Source: Rhodoferax ferrireducens (GTDB lineage Bacteria; Pseudomonadota; Gammaproteobacteria; Burkholderiales; Burkholderiaceae_C). Taken from it: 64,000 nt of DNA. Each line of letters begins with the position of its first letter. Within the stretch, counting starts at the first letter, position 1. The notes under the pieces are model-generated. The model worked only from the letters and a program-made list of their open reading frames with translations, was not told the DNA's origin and did no database searches. The translations under genes and the position numbers were made by a program. This document shows positions 7,122 through 14,677 of this stretch, in pieces. The stretch covers positions 434,001 to 498,000 of the forward strand of contig NZ_QEII01000324.1 in assembly GCF_003347515.1 (NCBI RefSeq). The letters are read 5' to 3'.

Positions 7122-8399
7122 ATGACAAGCGCGTTGGTCCATTTGAACGGCACGAAAGGCTCGGCACTGCTGGTGCCAGACCTCGAAGCCGCAGGCATCC
7201 AGGTTGTTTGCGTGGTCGATGACCGCAGCAAGTTGGTGCGGGAGGTGGTGCGCCATGCACCAGATGTGGTGATTTGCGATGACCCGCTGCCGGACGAGAC
7301 GCTGTTCAAGGCCACGCAGGTTATTTACGAGACTTCGCCACGCCCGGTTATCGTGTTCACCAGCGACAGTGATGCCGACAACATCGTGCGCGCCACCGAG
7401 TCCGGCATCCACGCCTATGAGATCAACGGTTATGGTGCCAACCGTCTGCGTCCGCTGGTCCACCTGGCGCTGGCCCGTTTCCGGCGTGAGCAGGCGCTGC
7501 AAGATGAATTGCTGGACGTCTCCAGCCGCTTCGAGGAGCGCAAGATGGTGGACCGGGCCAAAGGCATCCTGATGCGGGCGCGCCAGATGTCGGACGATGA
7601 TGCCTTCCAGATCCTGCGCACCGCCTCCATGCACAGCAACCAGCGTCTGGGCCAGGTGTCGCAGCACATCATCCATTCGGCCCGTTTTGCCGAATCGGTG
7701 AACCGCGCCGGGCAGTTGCGCATGTTGTCGCAGCGCCTGATCAAGTTGTATCTGCTGCAGCTCGCCGGCGTGCAGGTGGCCCAGGATAAAGAGCGCCTGA
7801 AAGACTCCCTGCAGCGCATCGAGGGCAATCTGGCACTATTGGGTAAAAATCTTTCCAAGCCCACTTTTGGCGACTTGCTGGGGCAGGTCCTGATCACCTG
7901 GACGCGCCTGAAGCAGGCCTTGCAAGGGGCACCCCGGGCCGACCAGATGGGGCATATCGACGAGCTGGCCGAACTGCTGCTGCTGGAGGCGGAGCGCCTG
8001 ACCGGCAGTCTGGAAAATGCCGGTTCCGTGGCGCCCTTGCACGTGCTGAATATGGCGGGCCGACAGCGCATGTTGTCCCAGCGCTTTGCCAAATACGCCT
8101 TGCTTGGCGTATTGGGTGACGCCGCCGCGAAGACGCGTAGCGAGGTTGGCATGGCCGAATCCAGGGCGGAGTTCGAGCAAGGCTTGAGTTATCTCAACAA
8201 TATTCCCCTGAGTACGCCCGACATCCGCGCCGCGCTGGATGCTGCCGCCGTGGGCTGGCGGCACATGCTGGCTGGCGCCACCGATGCCCGGCACCCTGCC
8301 GGTCAGGAGACCGTGGCGAGCGCCAGCGAAACCCTGCTGGAGGTGTTTGAGCAACTGTCCGGGTATTACGAACGCAGCATGCAAATGCTGGTCGGTTGA
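7122..8399 (+). CDS. Nitrate regulator: receiver-like domain, ANTAR domain and two P-box sensor modules
   Basis: I start this 425-residue protein at ATG 7122, after which receiver-like sequence begins at once; an in-frame ATG at 7074 is an alternative. Residues 1-115 resemble the pseudo-receiver of NasT (RPVIVFTSDSD is close to RPIVMFTNDSD in the paralogue at 25447-26073). Residues 125-185 are an ANTAR RNA-binding domain (RKMVDRAKGILM). Then come two P-box/PilJ-like helical modules with AGQLRMLSQRL at about 196-206 and AGRQRMLSQRF at about 312-322. There is no signal or membrane segment, so nitrate would be sensed in the cytoplasm. It is divergent from nirB, whose leader carries the RNA motif an ANTAR protein reads. 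Known NasR has NIT then ANTAR; here the order is reversed and a receiver is added. Confidence 0.88.
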   Translation: MTSALVHLNGTKGSALLVPDLEAAGIQVVCVVDDRSKLVREVVRHAPDVVICDDPLPDETLFKATQVIYETSPRPVIVFTSDSDADNIVRATESGIHAYEINGYGANRLRPLVHLALARFRREQALQDELLDVSSRFEERKMVDRAKGILMRARQMSDDDAFQILRTASMHSNQRLGQVSQHIIHSARFAESVNRAGQLRMLSQRLIKLYLLQLAGVQVAQDKERLKDSLQRIEGNLALLGKNLSKPTFGDLLGQVLITWTRLKQALQGAPRADQMGHIDELAELLLLEAERLTGSLENAGSVAPLHVLNMAGRQRMLSQRFAKYALLGVLGDAAAKTRSEVGMAESRAEFEQGLSYLNNIPLSTPDIRAALDAAAVGWRHMLAGATDARHPAGQETVASASETLLEVFEQLSGYYERSMQMLVG

Positions 8400-8415
8400 C
8401 CGTGTTTTGCTGCAA

Positions 8416-8432
8416 TGCACCAATGTTGGGCA
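8416..8432. promoter_or_regulatory. NtrC-like dyad upstream of the phosphatase/kinase gene
   Basis: TGCACCAATGTTGGGCA fits TGCAC-N7-GTGCA with one changed base in the right arm. GGCATTGATCTTGC at 8429-8442 keeps GG/GC sigma-54 spacing but would start RNA at about 8454, directly before ATG 8455, so a true promoter here is doubtful. Confidence 0.35.
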
Positions 8433-8454
8433 TTGATCTTGCGTGTCTTGGTGC

Positions 8455-10221
8455 ATGACATTTGAAATAGACATTGGCTTTGCCTCACAGGCTGGCCGCA
8501 AAGACATCAACGAAGACTTCTGCGCGGCCATGCTGCCCCAGACGGGGCAGGAGGACATGGGCTCCATCGTGGCGATTGCCGACGGCGTCAGCACCGGCGG
8601 CATGGGCAAAGAGGCGGCCCAGACCACGGTCACCAGCCTGGTGCGCGATTACTACGGAACGCCCGAAACCTGGGACACCACGGTGGCGCTGGATCGCATC
8701 ATCGCGGCGCAAAATGCCTGGCTGGCGGGCATCAACCGCCGCCGCCATCCGATCCTGGGGCTGACCACCCTGACCGCACTGGTGCTGCGCGGTCAGACCT
8801 ACACCTTGGCCCATGTGGGCGATTCGCGCTGCTACCTGCTGCGTGACGGCGAAACCATCCAGCTCACGCACGACCATGTGGTGAACCACCCGGATTTCCA
8901 GCACCAGTTGTTGCGCGCGGTCGGCTCCGAAGACCATCTGATCGTGGACTACAGGCAGGGTGATCTGCACGTCGGGGATGTGTTTGTGTTGCTGACCGAT
9001 GGTGTGCACGGCAAAGTGCGCGATCGCCATTTGCGTGACTTTGCCGGACTTCCCAGCGCGCAGGAAGCCAGCCAGAAGCTGGTGGAGGCGGCCCTGGAAA
9101 ACGGCAGCAGCGACAACGTGACGGCACTGGTGGTGCGCGTGCTGGGTTTGCTGGAAGCCACGCTTCAGGACGTCAATCGCAGCGCGCTGGCGTTACCGAT
9201 CCCGCCGCGCCTGAAGGTGGGCGACAGCATCGATGGCCTGATGGTGACGGCACCGGTTGCTGACAACGGCATCAATGTGCTGTACCAGGTCCGGGATCCC
9301 AGGACGCAAACTCTCTATGCGTTGAAGACCTTGAACCCGGCCCGCGCCCACGACCAGGACGAACGCGCCATGCTGGCGCACGAGGCCTGGCTGGCCAAGC
9401 ACATGCAGTCTTCGCGGGCGGCGGATAACCTGGTCAGAATTCATGAACAGTTGCCTACAGGGCAGGTGCACTCCGCTTTCTACCTTTTGTATGACTGGCA
9501 TGGCGGGGAAACTTGGCAGCAGATGCTGGAGCGCGAACACAAGTTCAGCCCGCAACAGGCGGTGAGCGGAACCATGCAGGCGCTCAAGGCACTGGGGCGC
9601 CTGCATCGCCAAAGCGTGATTCACCGCGACATCAAGCCGGCCAACCTGCATCAGGGCGAGGACGGCGTGCTGCGGGTGCTGGACCTGGGCGTGGCGCTCA
9701 GCGGGCGCGAACCCAAGTCCATGCGGCAGTTGCATGCGGGCACACCCAGCTATGTCAACCCTGAGCAGTGGGGCTACCAGCGCAAGGCCCATGCAACGGG
9801 CGGAACGGTCGGCGCCGACGAAGATGAGCACGAGCTGCCCGATGCCCAAAGCGACCTGTTCGCGCTGGGCGTCACGCTCTACCAACTGCTGACCGGGAAA
9901 TTGCCTTACGGCGAGGTGCTGCCCTACCAGGTGGGCCGCTACTACCGCGACCCCACGCCCCCGAGCCGGCGCAACCCCGAGATCCCCATCTGGCTCGACC
10001 ATGTGGTGCTCAAGGCGGTGGCGCGCGACAAGCGCAACCGGTTCGAGACGGCGGAGGAGTTTTTACTGGCGCTGGAGCGCGGCGCATCGCGCCCCCTGAC
10101 CGCGCCGCAAGTGACGCCGCTGATGCAGCGGGACCCGACGGCCTTGTGGAAGGTGGCGCTGGCGGTGTCTGTGCTGTTTAATTTATTGCTGATTTACTGG
10201 TTGTTGTTTTTGCCGAAGTGA
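8455..10221 (+). CDS. Bifunctional PP2C phosphatase / Ser-Thr kinase with C-terminal membrane anchor
   Basis: This 588-residue protein has an N-terminal PP2C phosphatase (about 1-235) with DINEDF, ADGVSTGG, VGDSRCY, LLTDGVHG and GSSDNVT, so its metal-binding aspartates are present. A Hanks-type kinase follows (about 255-540) with YALKTL lysine, HRDIKPAN catalytic loop, DLG in place of DFG, and GTPSYVNPEQW; the glycine loop is degenerate. Residues about 564-586 form one hydrophobic helix, so it should be tail-anchored facing the cytoplasm. GTG 8443 is an alternative start. It lies between the nitrate regulator and the nitrate transporter. Control of nitrate uptake by phosphorylation is a guess from position. 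Confidence 0.88.
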   Translation: MTFEIDIGFASQAGRKDINEDFCAAMLPQTGQEDMGSIVAIADGVSTGGMGKEAAQTTVTSLVRDYYGTPETWDTTVALDRIIAAQNAWLAGINRRRHPILGLTTLTALVLRGQTYTLAHVGDSRCYLLRDGETIQLTHDHVVNHPDFQHQLLRAVGSEDHLIVDYRQGDLHVGDVFVLLTDGVHGKVRDRHLRDFAGLPSAQEASQKLVEAALENGSSDNVTALVVRVLGLLEATLQDVNRSALALPIPPRLKVGDSIDGLMVTAPVADNGINVLYQVRDPRTQTLYALKTLNPARAHDQDERAMLAHEAWLAKHMQSSRAADNLVRIHEQLPTGQVHSAFYLLYDWHGGETWQQMLEREHKFSPQQAVSGTMQALKALGRLHRQSVIHRDIKPANLHQGEDGVLRVLDLGVALSGREPKSMRQLHAGTPSYVNPEQWGYQRKAHATGGTVGADEDEHELPDAQSDLFALGVTLYQLLTGKLPYGEVLPYQVGRYYRDPTPPSRRNPEIPIWLDHVVLKAVARDKRNRFETAEEFLLALERGASRPLTAPQVTPLMQRDPTALWKVALAVSVLFNLLLIYWLLFLPK

Positions 10222-10225
10222 GTGT

Positions 10226-10280
10226 TTCCCCGCTCACTCCCCCCGCCGGGGTGGAAAGGGGCGGGGGGATAGGGGGGAAA
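10226..10280. terminator. Bidirectional terminator-like inverted repeat
   Basis: TTTCCCC and CCCCCC tracts face GGGGGG and GGGGAAA tracts across the 72 bp gap between two convergent genes (phosphatase/kinase and nrtP). This allows a strong GC hairpin flanked by A and T runs on either strand. Confidence 0.55.
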
Positions 10281-10293
10281 TACAGCCAGAATA

Positions 10294-11502
10294 TCAAGCC
10301 CGAGCGCGCCCACCTTTCTCAGCCCAAGTCCGCGTCCACCGAATTTGCATGACGCGCAACATCACCAGCATGACCAGGGCCAGGATGGCGAAAGCCACGA
10401 AGCCCCAGAGGTAAGTGCCCAGGTACTGCTTGGACAGACCCATCGCGTTGGGAATGAACCCGCCCCCAAGAGCGCCAATCTCACCAATCATGGAGCCCGC
10501 CACCGCCGTGGTCAGCGGCCAGCGCAGTGGCACCAACTGGAACAGCGCACCGTTGCCCGCGCCGAGAGCCGCAAAGCAGAGCATGAAGAACAGCGTGGTG
10601 AGAACCAGCGAGCCGCCGGACAGGCCGCACAGCACGAGGGTAATGGCAACCACCACCAGCACGCCGCTCAGCGTGTTGATACCGCCCACGCGGTCAGATA
10701 TATAGCCACCGACCACGCGCACCGCCGAACCCATCAGGGCGGAGAGCATGGTGAGCTGACCGGCCTGCACTTTGGTGACACCGAATTGGTCATAAAAATA
10801 GGTGGGCAGGAAGCTGGCCAGGCCGATGAAGCCGCCAAAGGTGATGATGTAGATCAGGCTGAATGCCCAGCCGTCTTTCTCGAACAGACAGGCAATGTGT
10901 TGGCGAAAGGTCTGGTGCTCAATGTCCGGTGGTTCCTTGGCAAAGACGACCATCACCACCATCGGGATCAGCATGAAAAACGCGGCAATGCCATAGACCG
11001 TTTGCCAGCCGTAGGCGGTCGCCAGCGGCGGCGCAAACAGCACGGCCAGCACGGTGCCGGAGTTACCGGCGCCCGCAATGCCCATGGCCAGGCCCTTGTA
11101 TTTGGGTGGGAACCAGCCCGAGCCCAAAGAGAGCGCCACGCCGAAGCTGGCGCCGGCAATGCCCAGCAGCACGCCCATGGCCAGCACATGGTCGTACGAG
11201 CTGATGAAGAAGTAGCCAAGGACCAGCGCCATCATGATCAGGCCCATTTCGACCAAGGCGGCATTCTTGCGGCCAATGTACTGCGACAGAATGCCCAGTG
11301 GAAAGCGCATGAAGGCGCCCGCCAGAATGGGCACCGAAATCATGAAGCCCTTTTGTGCGGCCGTCAGTTGAAAAGTCTCGCTGATGAACGGCGCCATAGC
11401 TCCGTTCAAGACCCAGACCGCGAAGCAGAAATCGAAGTACAGGAAGGCAGCGAACAAAGTCGGTGCATGCCCTGATTTGAGAAAGGTGCGGAATCCCGCC
11501 AT
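10294..11502 (-). CDS. nrtP: Nitrate/nitrite MFS transporter (NarK/NrtP family)
   Basis: This 402-residue inner-membrane protein has about 12 hydrophobic segments and the nitrate-nitrite porter signatures AGNSGTVLAVLFAPPLA in the first half and GAGNGALFQLVP in the second. I start at ATG 11502 (MAGFRTFLKSGHAP), which has GAGGG 8 bases upstream; the longer frame to 11634 runs through the promoter and is not coding. It has its own sigma-54-type promoter at 11546-11561 and no room for an ANTAR leader, unlike the two neighbouring operons. It supplies a second nitrate uptake route beside NrtABD. Confidence 0.93.
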   Translation of the reverse strand: MAGFRTFLKSGHAPTLFAAFLYFDFCFAVWVLNGAMAPFISETFQLTAAQKGFMISVPILAGAFMRFPLGILSQYIGRKNAALVEMGLIMMALVLGYFFISSYDHVLAMGVLLGIAGASFGVALSLGSGWFPPKYKGLAMGIAGAGNSGTVLAVLFAPPLATAYGWQTVYGIAAFFMLIPMVVMVVFAKEPPDIEHQTFRQHIACLFEKDGWAFSLIYIITFGGFIGLASFLPTYFYDQFGVTKVQAGQLTMLSALMGSAVRVVGGYISDRVGGINTLSGVLVVVAITLVLCGLSGGSLVLTTLFFMLCFAALGAGNGALFQLVPLRWPLTTAVAGSMIGEIGALGGGFIPNAMGLSKQYLGTYLWGFVAFAILALVMLVMLRVMQIRWTRTWAEKGGRARA

Positions 11503-11543
11503 GGTGCAAACCCTCAAAAGATTAAAAAAAGACTCACGGAATT

Positions 11544-11584
11544 GGTGCAATAACTGTGCCATCTTGGGGTGCGATAACTGCACC
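11544..11584. repeat. Two tandem 17 bp elements at the nrtP promoter
   Basis: GGTGCAATAACTGTGCC (11544-11560) and GGTGCGATAACTGCACC (11568-11584) share 14 of 17 bases and are 24 bp apart start to start. The first overlaps the sigma-54 promoter. The second lies just upstream and is a near-perfect dyad, so it could be an operator or a relic of promoter duplication. Confidence 0.6.
11546..11561 (-). promoter_or_regulatory. Sigma-54 promoter of nrtP
   Basis: The minus strand reads TGGCACAGTTATTGCA, a full match to the sigma-54 consensus. The predicted start is near 11535, giving a leader of about 33 bases before ATG 11502. Confidence 0.8.
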
Positions 11585-11629
11585 TTTATGGGTTGATCTG
11601 TCCGCCGTCTTTTCGTCTTTTTGGTGCGC

Positions 11630-11646
11630 GGCACAAATTGCGTGCG
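11630..11646. promoter_or_regulatory. NtrC-like site upstream of nrtP
   Basis: GGCACAAATTGCGTGCG has the GCAC-N7-GTGC arrangement of NtrC sites (consensus TGCAC-N7-GTGCA) and lies about 100 bp upstream of the predicted nrtP start, a usual enhancer distance. It has one changed base in each arm. Confidence 0.5.
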
Positions 11647-11681
11647 TCACCGCGCTTCGTTGAAACGCGGGGGAGGGTTCG

Positions 11682-12146
11682 TTAGCTTCGTCGCTCCATG
11701 TCCACGACGATGAGTGCCGGTTGGTGGTTCCAGCGCAGGGTGATGACGTAGGGGTGTTGACGGACCCGCGCCTTGATGCCCGACGCGCCTTGCACTTTGA
11801 CTGGCACCGAGATCTGCAGCCCCGAGCCCAGGGCCTTGCGTGCATTGCCAGCCAGCGTGTTGGCGATTTCTCCCACCGCATCGAGCAGGTTGGCGTCACT
11901 CAAATCGGTTTCGTGTTGCAGCAAGAGCAGCTCACGCAGCAGCTTACCTGGCATGGACACCATGACGTGGCCGTCGTAGGTGCCTGAAAATGACACCAGA
12001 CCATTGAAGTCATGGCCTTCAATATCGCTGGTGCCCAAAAAGGCCGACGTGATTTGCGGTTCTTGCGACGTGGTGACGCTGAAGTAGCGACGCACCGAAT
12101 TTACAAACAGCTTGAGTTCGTCTTCAACCAGTGCGCCCATGGTCAT
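11682..12146 (-). CDS. CheX-like chemotaxis phosphatase-family protein
   Basis: This 154-residue protein resembles the CheC/CheX/FliY family, which dephosphorylates CheY-type proteins. The key pattern E-x2-N is visible in LLDAVGEIANTLAGNARKAL. Its start overlaps the stop of the CheY-like gene by four bases (ATGA), so translation is coupled. In this operon it would remove phosphate from that response regulator. Adaptation in classical chemotaxis is unlikely, since no CheW, CheR or CheB is nearby. Confidence 0.75.
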   Translation of the reverse strand: MTMGALVEDELKLFVNSVRRYFSVTTSQEPQITSAFLGTSDIEGHDFNGLVSFSGTYDGHVMVSMPGKLLRELLLLQHETDLSDANLLDAVGEIANTLAGNARKALGSGLQISVPVKVQGASGIKARVRQHPYVITLRWNHQPALIVVDMERRS

Positions 12147-12514
12147 CGCGCCTCCATCACATCGAGCAAGGCCAGCTTCAATTCGTCATCGCCGAAAGGC
12201 TTGGCCACAAAGCCCCGTGCACCCTGGCGTAACGCGGCGATGGCCGTGGATTTATCACTCAAGGCGCTCACCACGAGAATGTTGATTTTTGGCAGCATGC
12301 GGATCAGTTCGCGAATGCACTCAACGCCGTCCATTTCGGGCATGGTCAGGTCCATGGTCACAACTTCGGGTTGTGTGGCGCGCGCGATGCGGATCGCCTC
12401 GGCGCCATTGCGCGCCAGCCCGACCAGGGCGATGCCGGTGAGCCCGCCACTTTGCACGATGCGCGAGATGCGGGTGCGGATCATGCTGGAGTCATCTACC
12501 ACCATCATTCGCAT
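12143..12514 (-). CDS. CheY-like single-domain response regulator
   Basis: This 123-residue protein is a bare receiver domain. D7 and D8 (acidic pocket), D55 (phosphorylation site in VTMDLTMPEMDG) and K105 (VAKPFG) are all present, so it should accept phosphate from the upstream Hpt kinase. I use ATG 12514 because GGAG lies about 7 bases upstream. There is no output domain. It starts 16 bp after the kinase gene ends and overlaps the CheX-like gene, so the three form a small phosphorelay. Confidence 0.9.
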   Translation of the reverse strand: MRMMVVDDSSMIRTRISRIVQSGGLTGIALVGLARNGAEAIRIARATQPEVVTMDLTMPEMDGVECIRELIRMLPKINILVVSALSDKSTAIAALRQGARGFVAKPFGDDELKLALLDVMEAR

Positions 12515-12530
12515 GCTGTACTCCTTGGCT

Positions 12531-14657
12531 TCATTCGGCAAACCTGACCTTGAACTCGGTGAACTGTCCTGGCGTGGACGTCAACAGCAAGTGCGCGCCC
12601 AACCGTTGGACATTGGCTTGCACCACATCCAGACCGACGCCACGCCCGGCATGCAGCGATGTGCCATCAGCGGTAGAGAAGCCGGGTTTAAAGATATGGG
12701 CCACGATTTGCTGCTCGTTGAAACTCGCCAACTGGTCGGCGGTATACCAGCCTTTGTCCAACAGTTGCTGTCGGACGCGGGCCGCGCTCAAGCCCGCCCC
12801 GTCGTCGCGCACGCTCAAGCACCAGTCGGTCTCGCTGCGCACCAGAGTCACTTCAATTTTGCCTTCGGCCGACTTGCCTGAGCCCAGCCGGGAGGGTGTC
12901 GTTTCGATACCATGGGCCACGGCATTGCGAATCAGCTGCACGGCAATTTCGCGCACCAGGTCTCTTGCGCGGCTCGGAAGATCACTGTGCTTGCCCATGT
13001 CCACAGTCGCCTCGACCCGTTTGCCACAGTCGGTGGCCACGGTCTTGGCTAGTTGGGTCAGCACGTCGCTGACGGATTGCGCAGGGCGCGCCGCGCCGTC
13101 TTCACGCCTGCGGCCCATGATGCTCTTCAGCGCGGCAATCTTGCCAAGCAGGTCCTCCAGCGGCATAGGCAGGGCGAGCAGGGCGTCTCCCATATTGCCG
13201 GTCACCCCGCCCGATTGCCTGATACGCTGCAGATCGTTCTCGAACTGGTGCGCCTGGGCTGCCAGGGTATCCAGGCCCAGCATGGCGGCGTCGCCCTTGA
13301 GGGCATGGATGCGACGAAAGGCCTCGTCAATCACCTGGATGATGGCGCGCTCGCCATGCGCTGTTGACGTGCTGCGCAGCAAGTCATTGATTTCCAGCAA
13401 ACTGCTTTCGGCGCGCGTGACGAACTGCCGCAGCATGGCCGGGTCGGTGTCAAATGCGGTCAGCAGCATGGCGAACTCCTTTTGGGACCGCAGGCGTTCG
13501 GTTTTCAGTTTTTCTTCAAGTGCGACGCGCTCAGAAATGTCTTGCACGGTCACCAGCAAATGGCGTACCGTGCCGCCTTCTTGCACCCGGTTGAAATGGA
13601 AGGACAAATGGCGTTGGGTCTCCTGGCCGAGCCGGTTTTTCACGGCGATCTCGACTTCCGACAGGGGGTTGATGCCCTGCACCAGGGCCTCTTTCACATG
13701 CGGTGAGAACAGCAGTTCGACATAGTCGCGGGCATCGACCAGCGCCTTGTCCGAAACCAGGGGCGCCAGCAGGTCAAAGAAGCGATCGCCCGGCGTCAAG
13801 GTCTTGCCAAACAGTTTGTGCGCGGAGTCTGACAACTGGGAGCCGAGGGTGAACTCCGGCGTCATCAGGAACAAGCCTTCGCGCACGCTGACCAGAATTT
13901 CGCGGTTTTCGTCGTTCGCCGCGTCAATGGCGGCGTCCGAGGTGCGCAGCCGGCGCAGGAACTTGAACAGGATGAAGGCAAAGTTCAGCAACGCCAGCAC
14001 AATGCCGCCGGTTTGCACCTGGCGCAGTGTGTTGGCACGGTCCGAGGCCACCGCTTCCAGCGCCGTGGTGAGCTCATTCATCAAGCCCAACAGCGGGAGG
14101 TTGTTGGCGCGGGCATAGTCGCCAGCCGACTGCAGCTCGGCGTCCGTGCTGGCACCGGCAAGAACGGGTGTCAGTCGTTCCTGATAGGGCGTCCAGATGG
14201 CTTGGGCTTGTCTCAGAATATCAAGGGCCTTGGCGCCTTCTGCAGCTTGCAAATGGACGGGTTTGCCGTCGCCGCCGGGCACCGTGGCACCTTTCTGGAA
14301 TCCTTTGAGTGTGGTGTCGAACAGGGTGGCTGCATTCCTCAGTTCATCAAGTTCCCGGTCCACCGCCTGGTTGCGGATGCGTGCCGCTTCAACGGACAGC
14401 ATGGCTTTGGCGGTGCGCTGCGACAGCATGCGCTGGCGCCCCGACAGGTTGATGCCGACGGCGTCTTGCGCGATCTGGAACGACGTGTAGAAGTTTAGAA
14501 CCAGAACACCCAGGTCAAACAGCAGGAAGAAACCGACCGCGATGATGATTTCGCGGTACTTTCCGAAGGAAAAACTGCCTCTGGCCCGTGTTGCACGTCC
14601 GCGAGGGGCTGCTGACTTTGTAGCCAGTGAGTTGTTGACGGACAGCACGGCAGACAT
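12531..14657 (-). CDS. Membrane histidine kinase with P-box sensor, Hpt domain and CheA-like ATPase
   Basis: This 708-residue protein has a first membrane helix at about 36-57, a periplasmic region with SGRQRMLSQRT at about 72-82, the P-box/PilJ nitrate-sensor motif, and a second helix near 218-236. A PAS-like cytoplasmic region follows. H451 in IHALKGDAAMLG is a classical Hpt phosphorylation site. The ATPase domain has the N-box LIRNAVAHG (about 578), DDGAGL and GRGVGLD, as in CheA. No dimerisation or CheW-binding domain of a standard CheA is evident. GGAGG precedes the ATG, and nrtD ends 20 bp upstream, so it is part of the nrt operon. It probably senses periplasmic nitrate and phosphorylates the CheY-like protein. 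Confidence 0.87.
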   Translation of the reverse strand: MSAVLSVNNSLATKSAAPRGRATRARGSFSFGKYREIIIAVGFFLLFDLGVLVLNFYTSFQIAQDAVGINLSGRQRMLSQRTAKAMLSVEAARIRNQAVDRELDELRNAATLFDTTLKGFQKGATVPGGDGKPVHLQAAEGAKALDILRQAQAIWTPYQERLTPVLAGASTDAELQSAGDYARANNLPLLGLMNELTTALEAVASDRANTLRQVQTGGIVLALLNFAFILFKFLRRLRTSDAAIDAANDENREILVSVREGLFLMTPEFTLGSQLSDSAHKLFGKTLTPGDRFFDLLAPLVSDKALVDARDYVELLFSPHVKEALVQGINPLSEVEIAVKNRLGQETQRHLSFHFNRVQEGGTVRHLLVTVQDISERVALEEKLKTERLRSQKEFAMLLTAFDTDPAMLRQFVTRAESSLLEINDLLRSTSTAHGERAIIQVIDEAFRRIHALKGDAAMLGLDTLAAQAHQFENDLQRIRQSGGVTGNMGDALLALPMPLEDLLGKIAALKSIMGRRREDGAARPAQSVSDVLTQLAKTVATDCGKRVEATVDMGKHSDLPSRARDLVREIAVQLIRNAVAHGIETTPSRLGSGKSAEGKIEVTLVRSETDWCLSVRDDGAGLSAARVRQQLLDKGWYTADQLASFNEQQIVAHIFKPGFSTADGTSLHAGRGVGLDVVQANVQRLGAHLLLTSTPGQFTEFKVRFAE

Positions 14658-14677
14658 CTTTTCCTCCGGATGGGCTA

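Noticed and set aside
11503..11634. N-terminal extension of the nitrate transporter
   Set aside because: The stretch contains the sigma-54 promoter; the transporter begins normally at ATG 11502.
11641..11662. Hairpin around TTTCAACGAAGCGC as a third ANTAR motif
   Set aside because: The loop is not six bases with A1 and G4, and it lies upstream of the nrtP promoter, so it would not be in the nrtP RNA.
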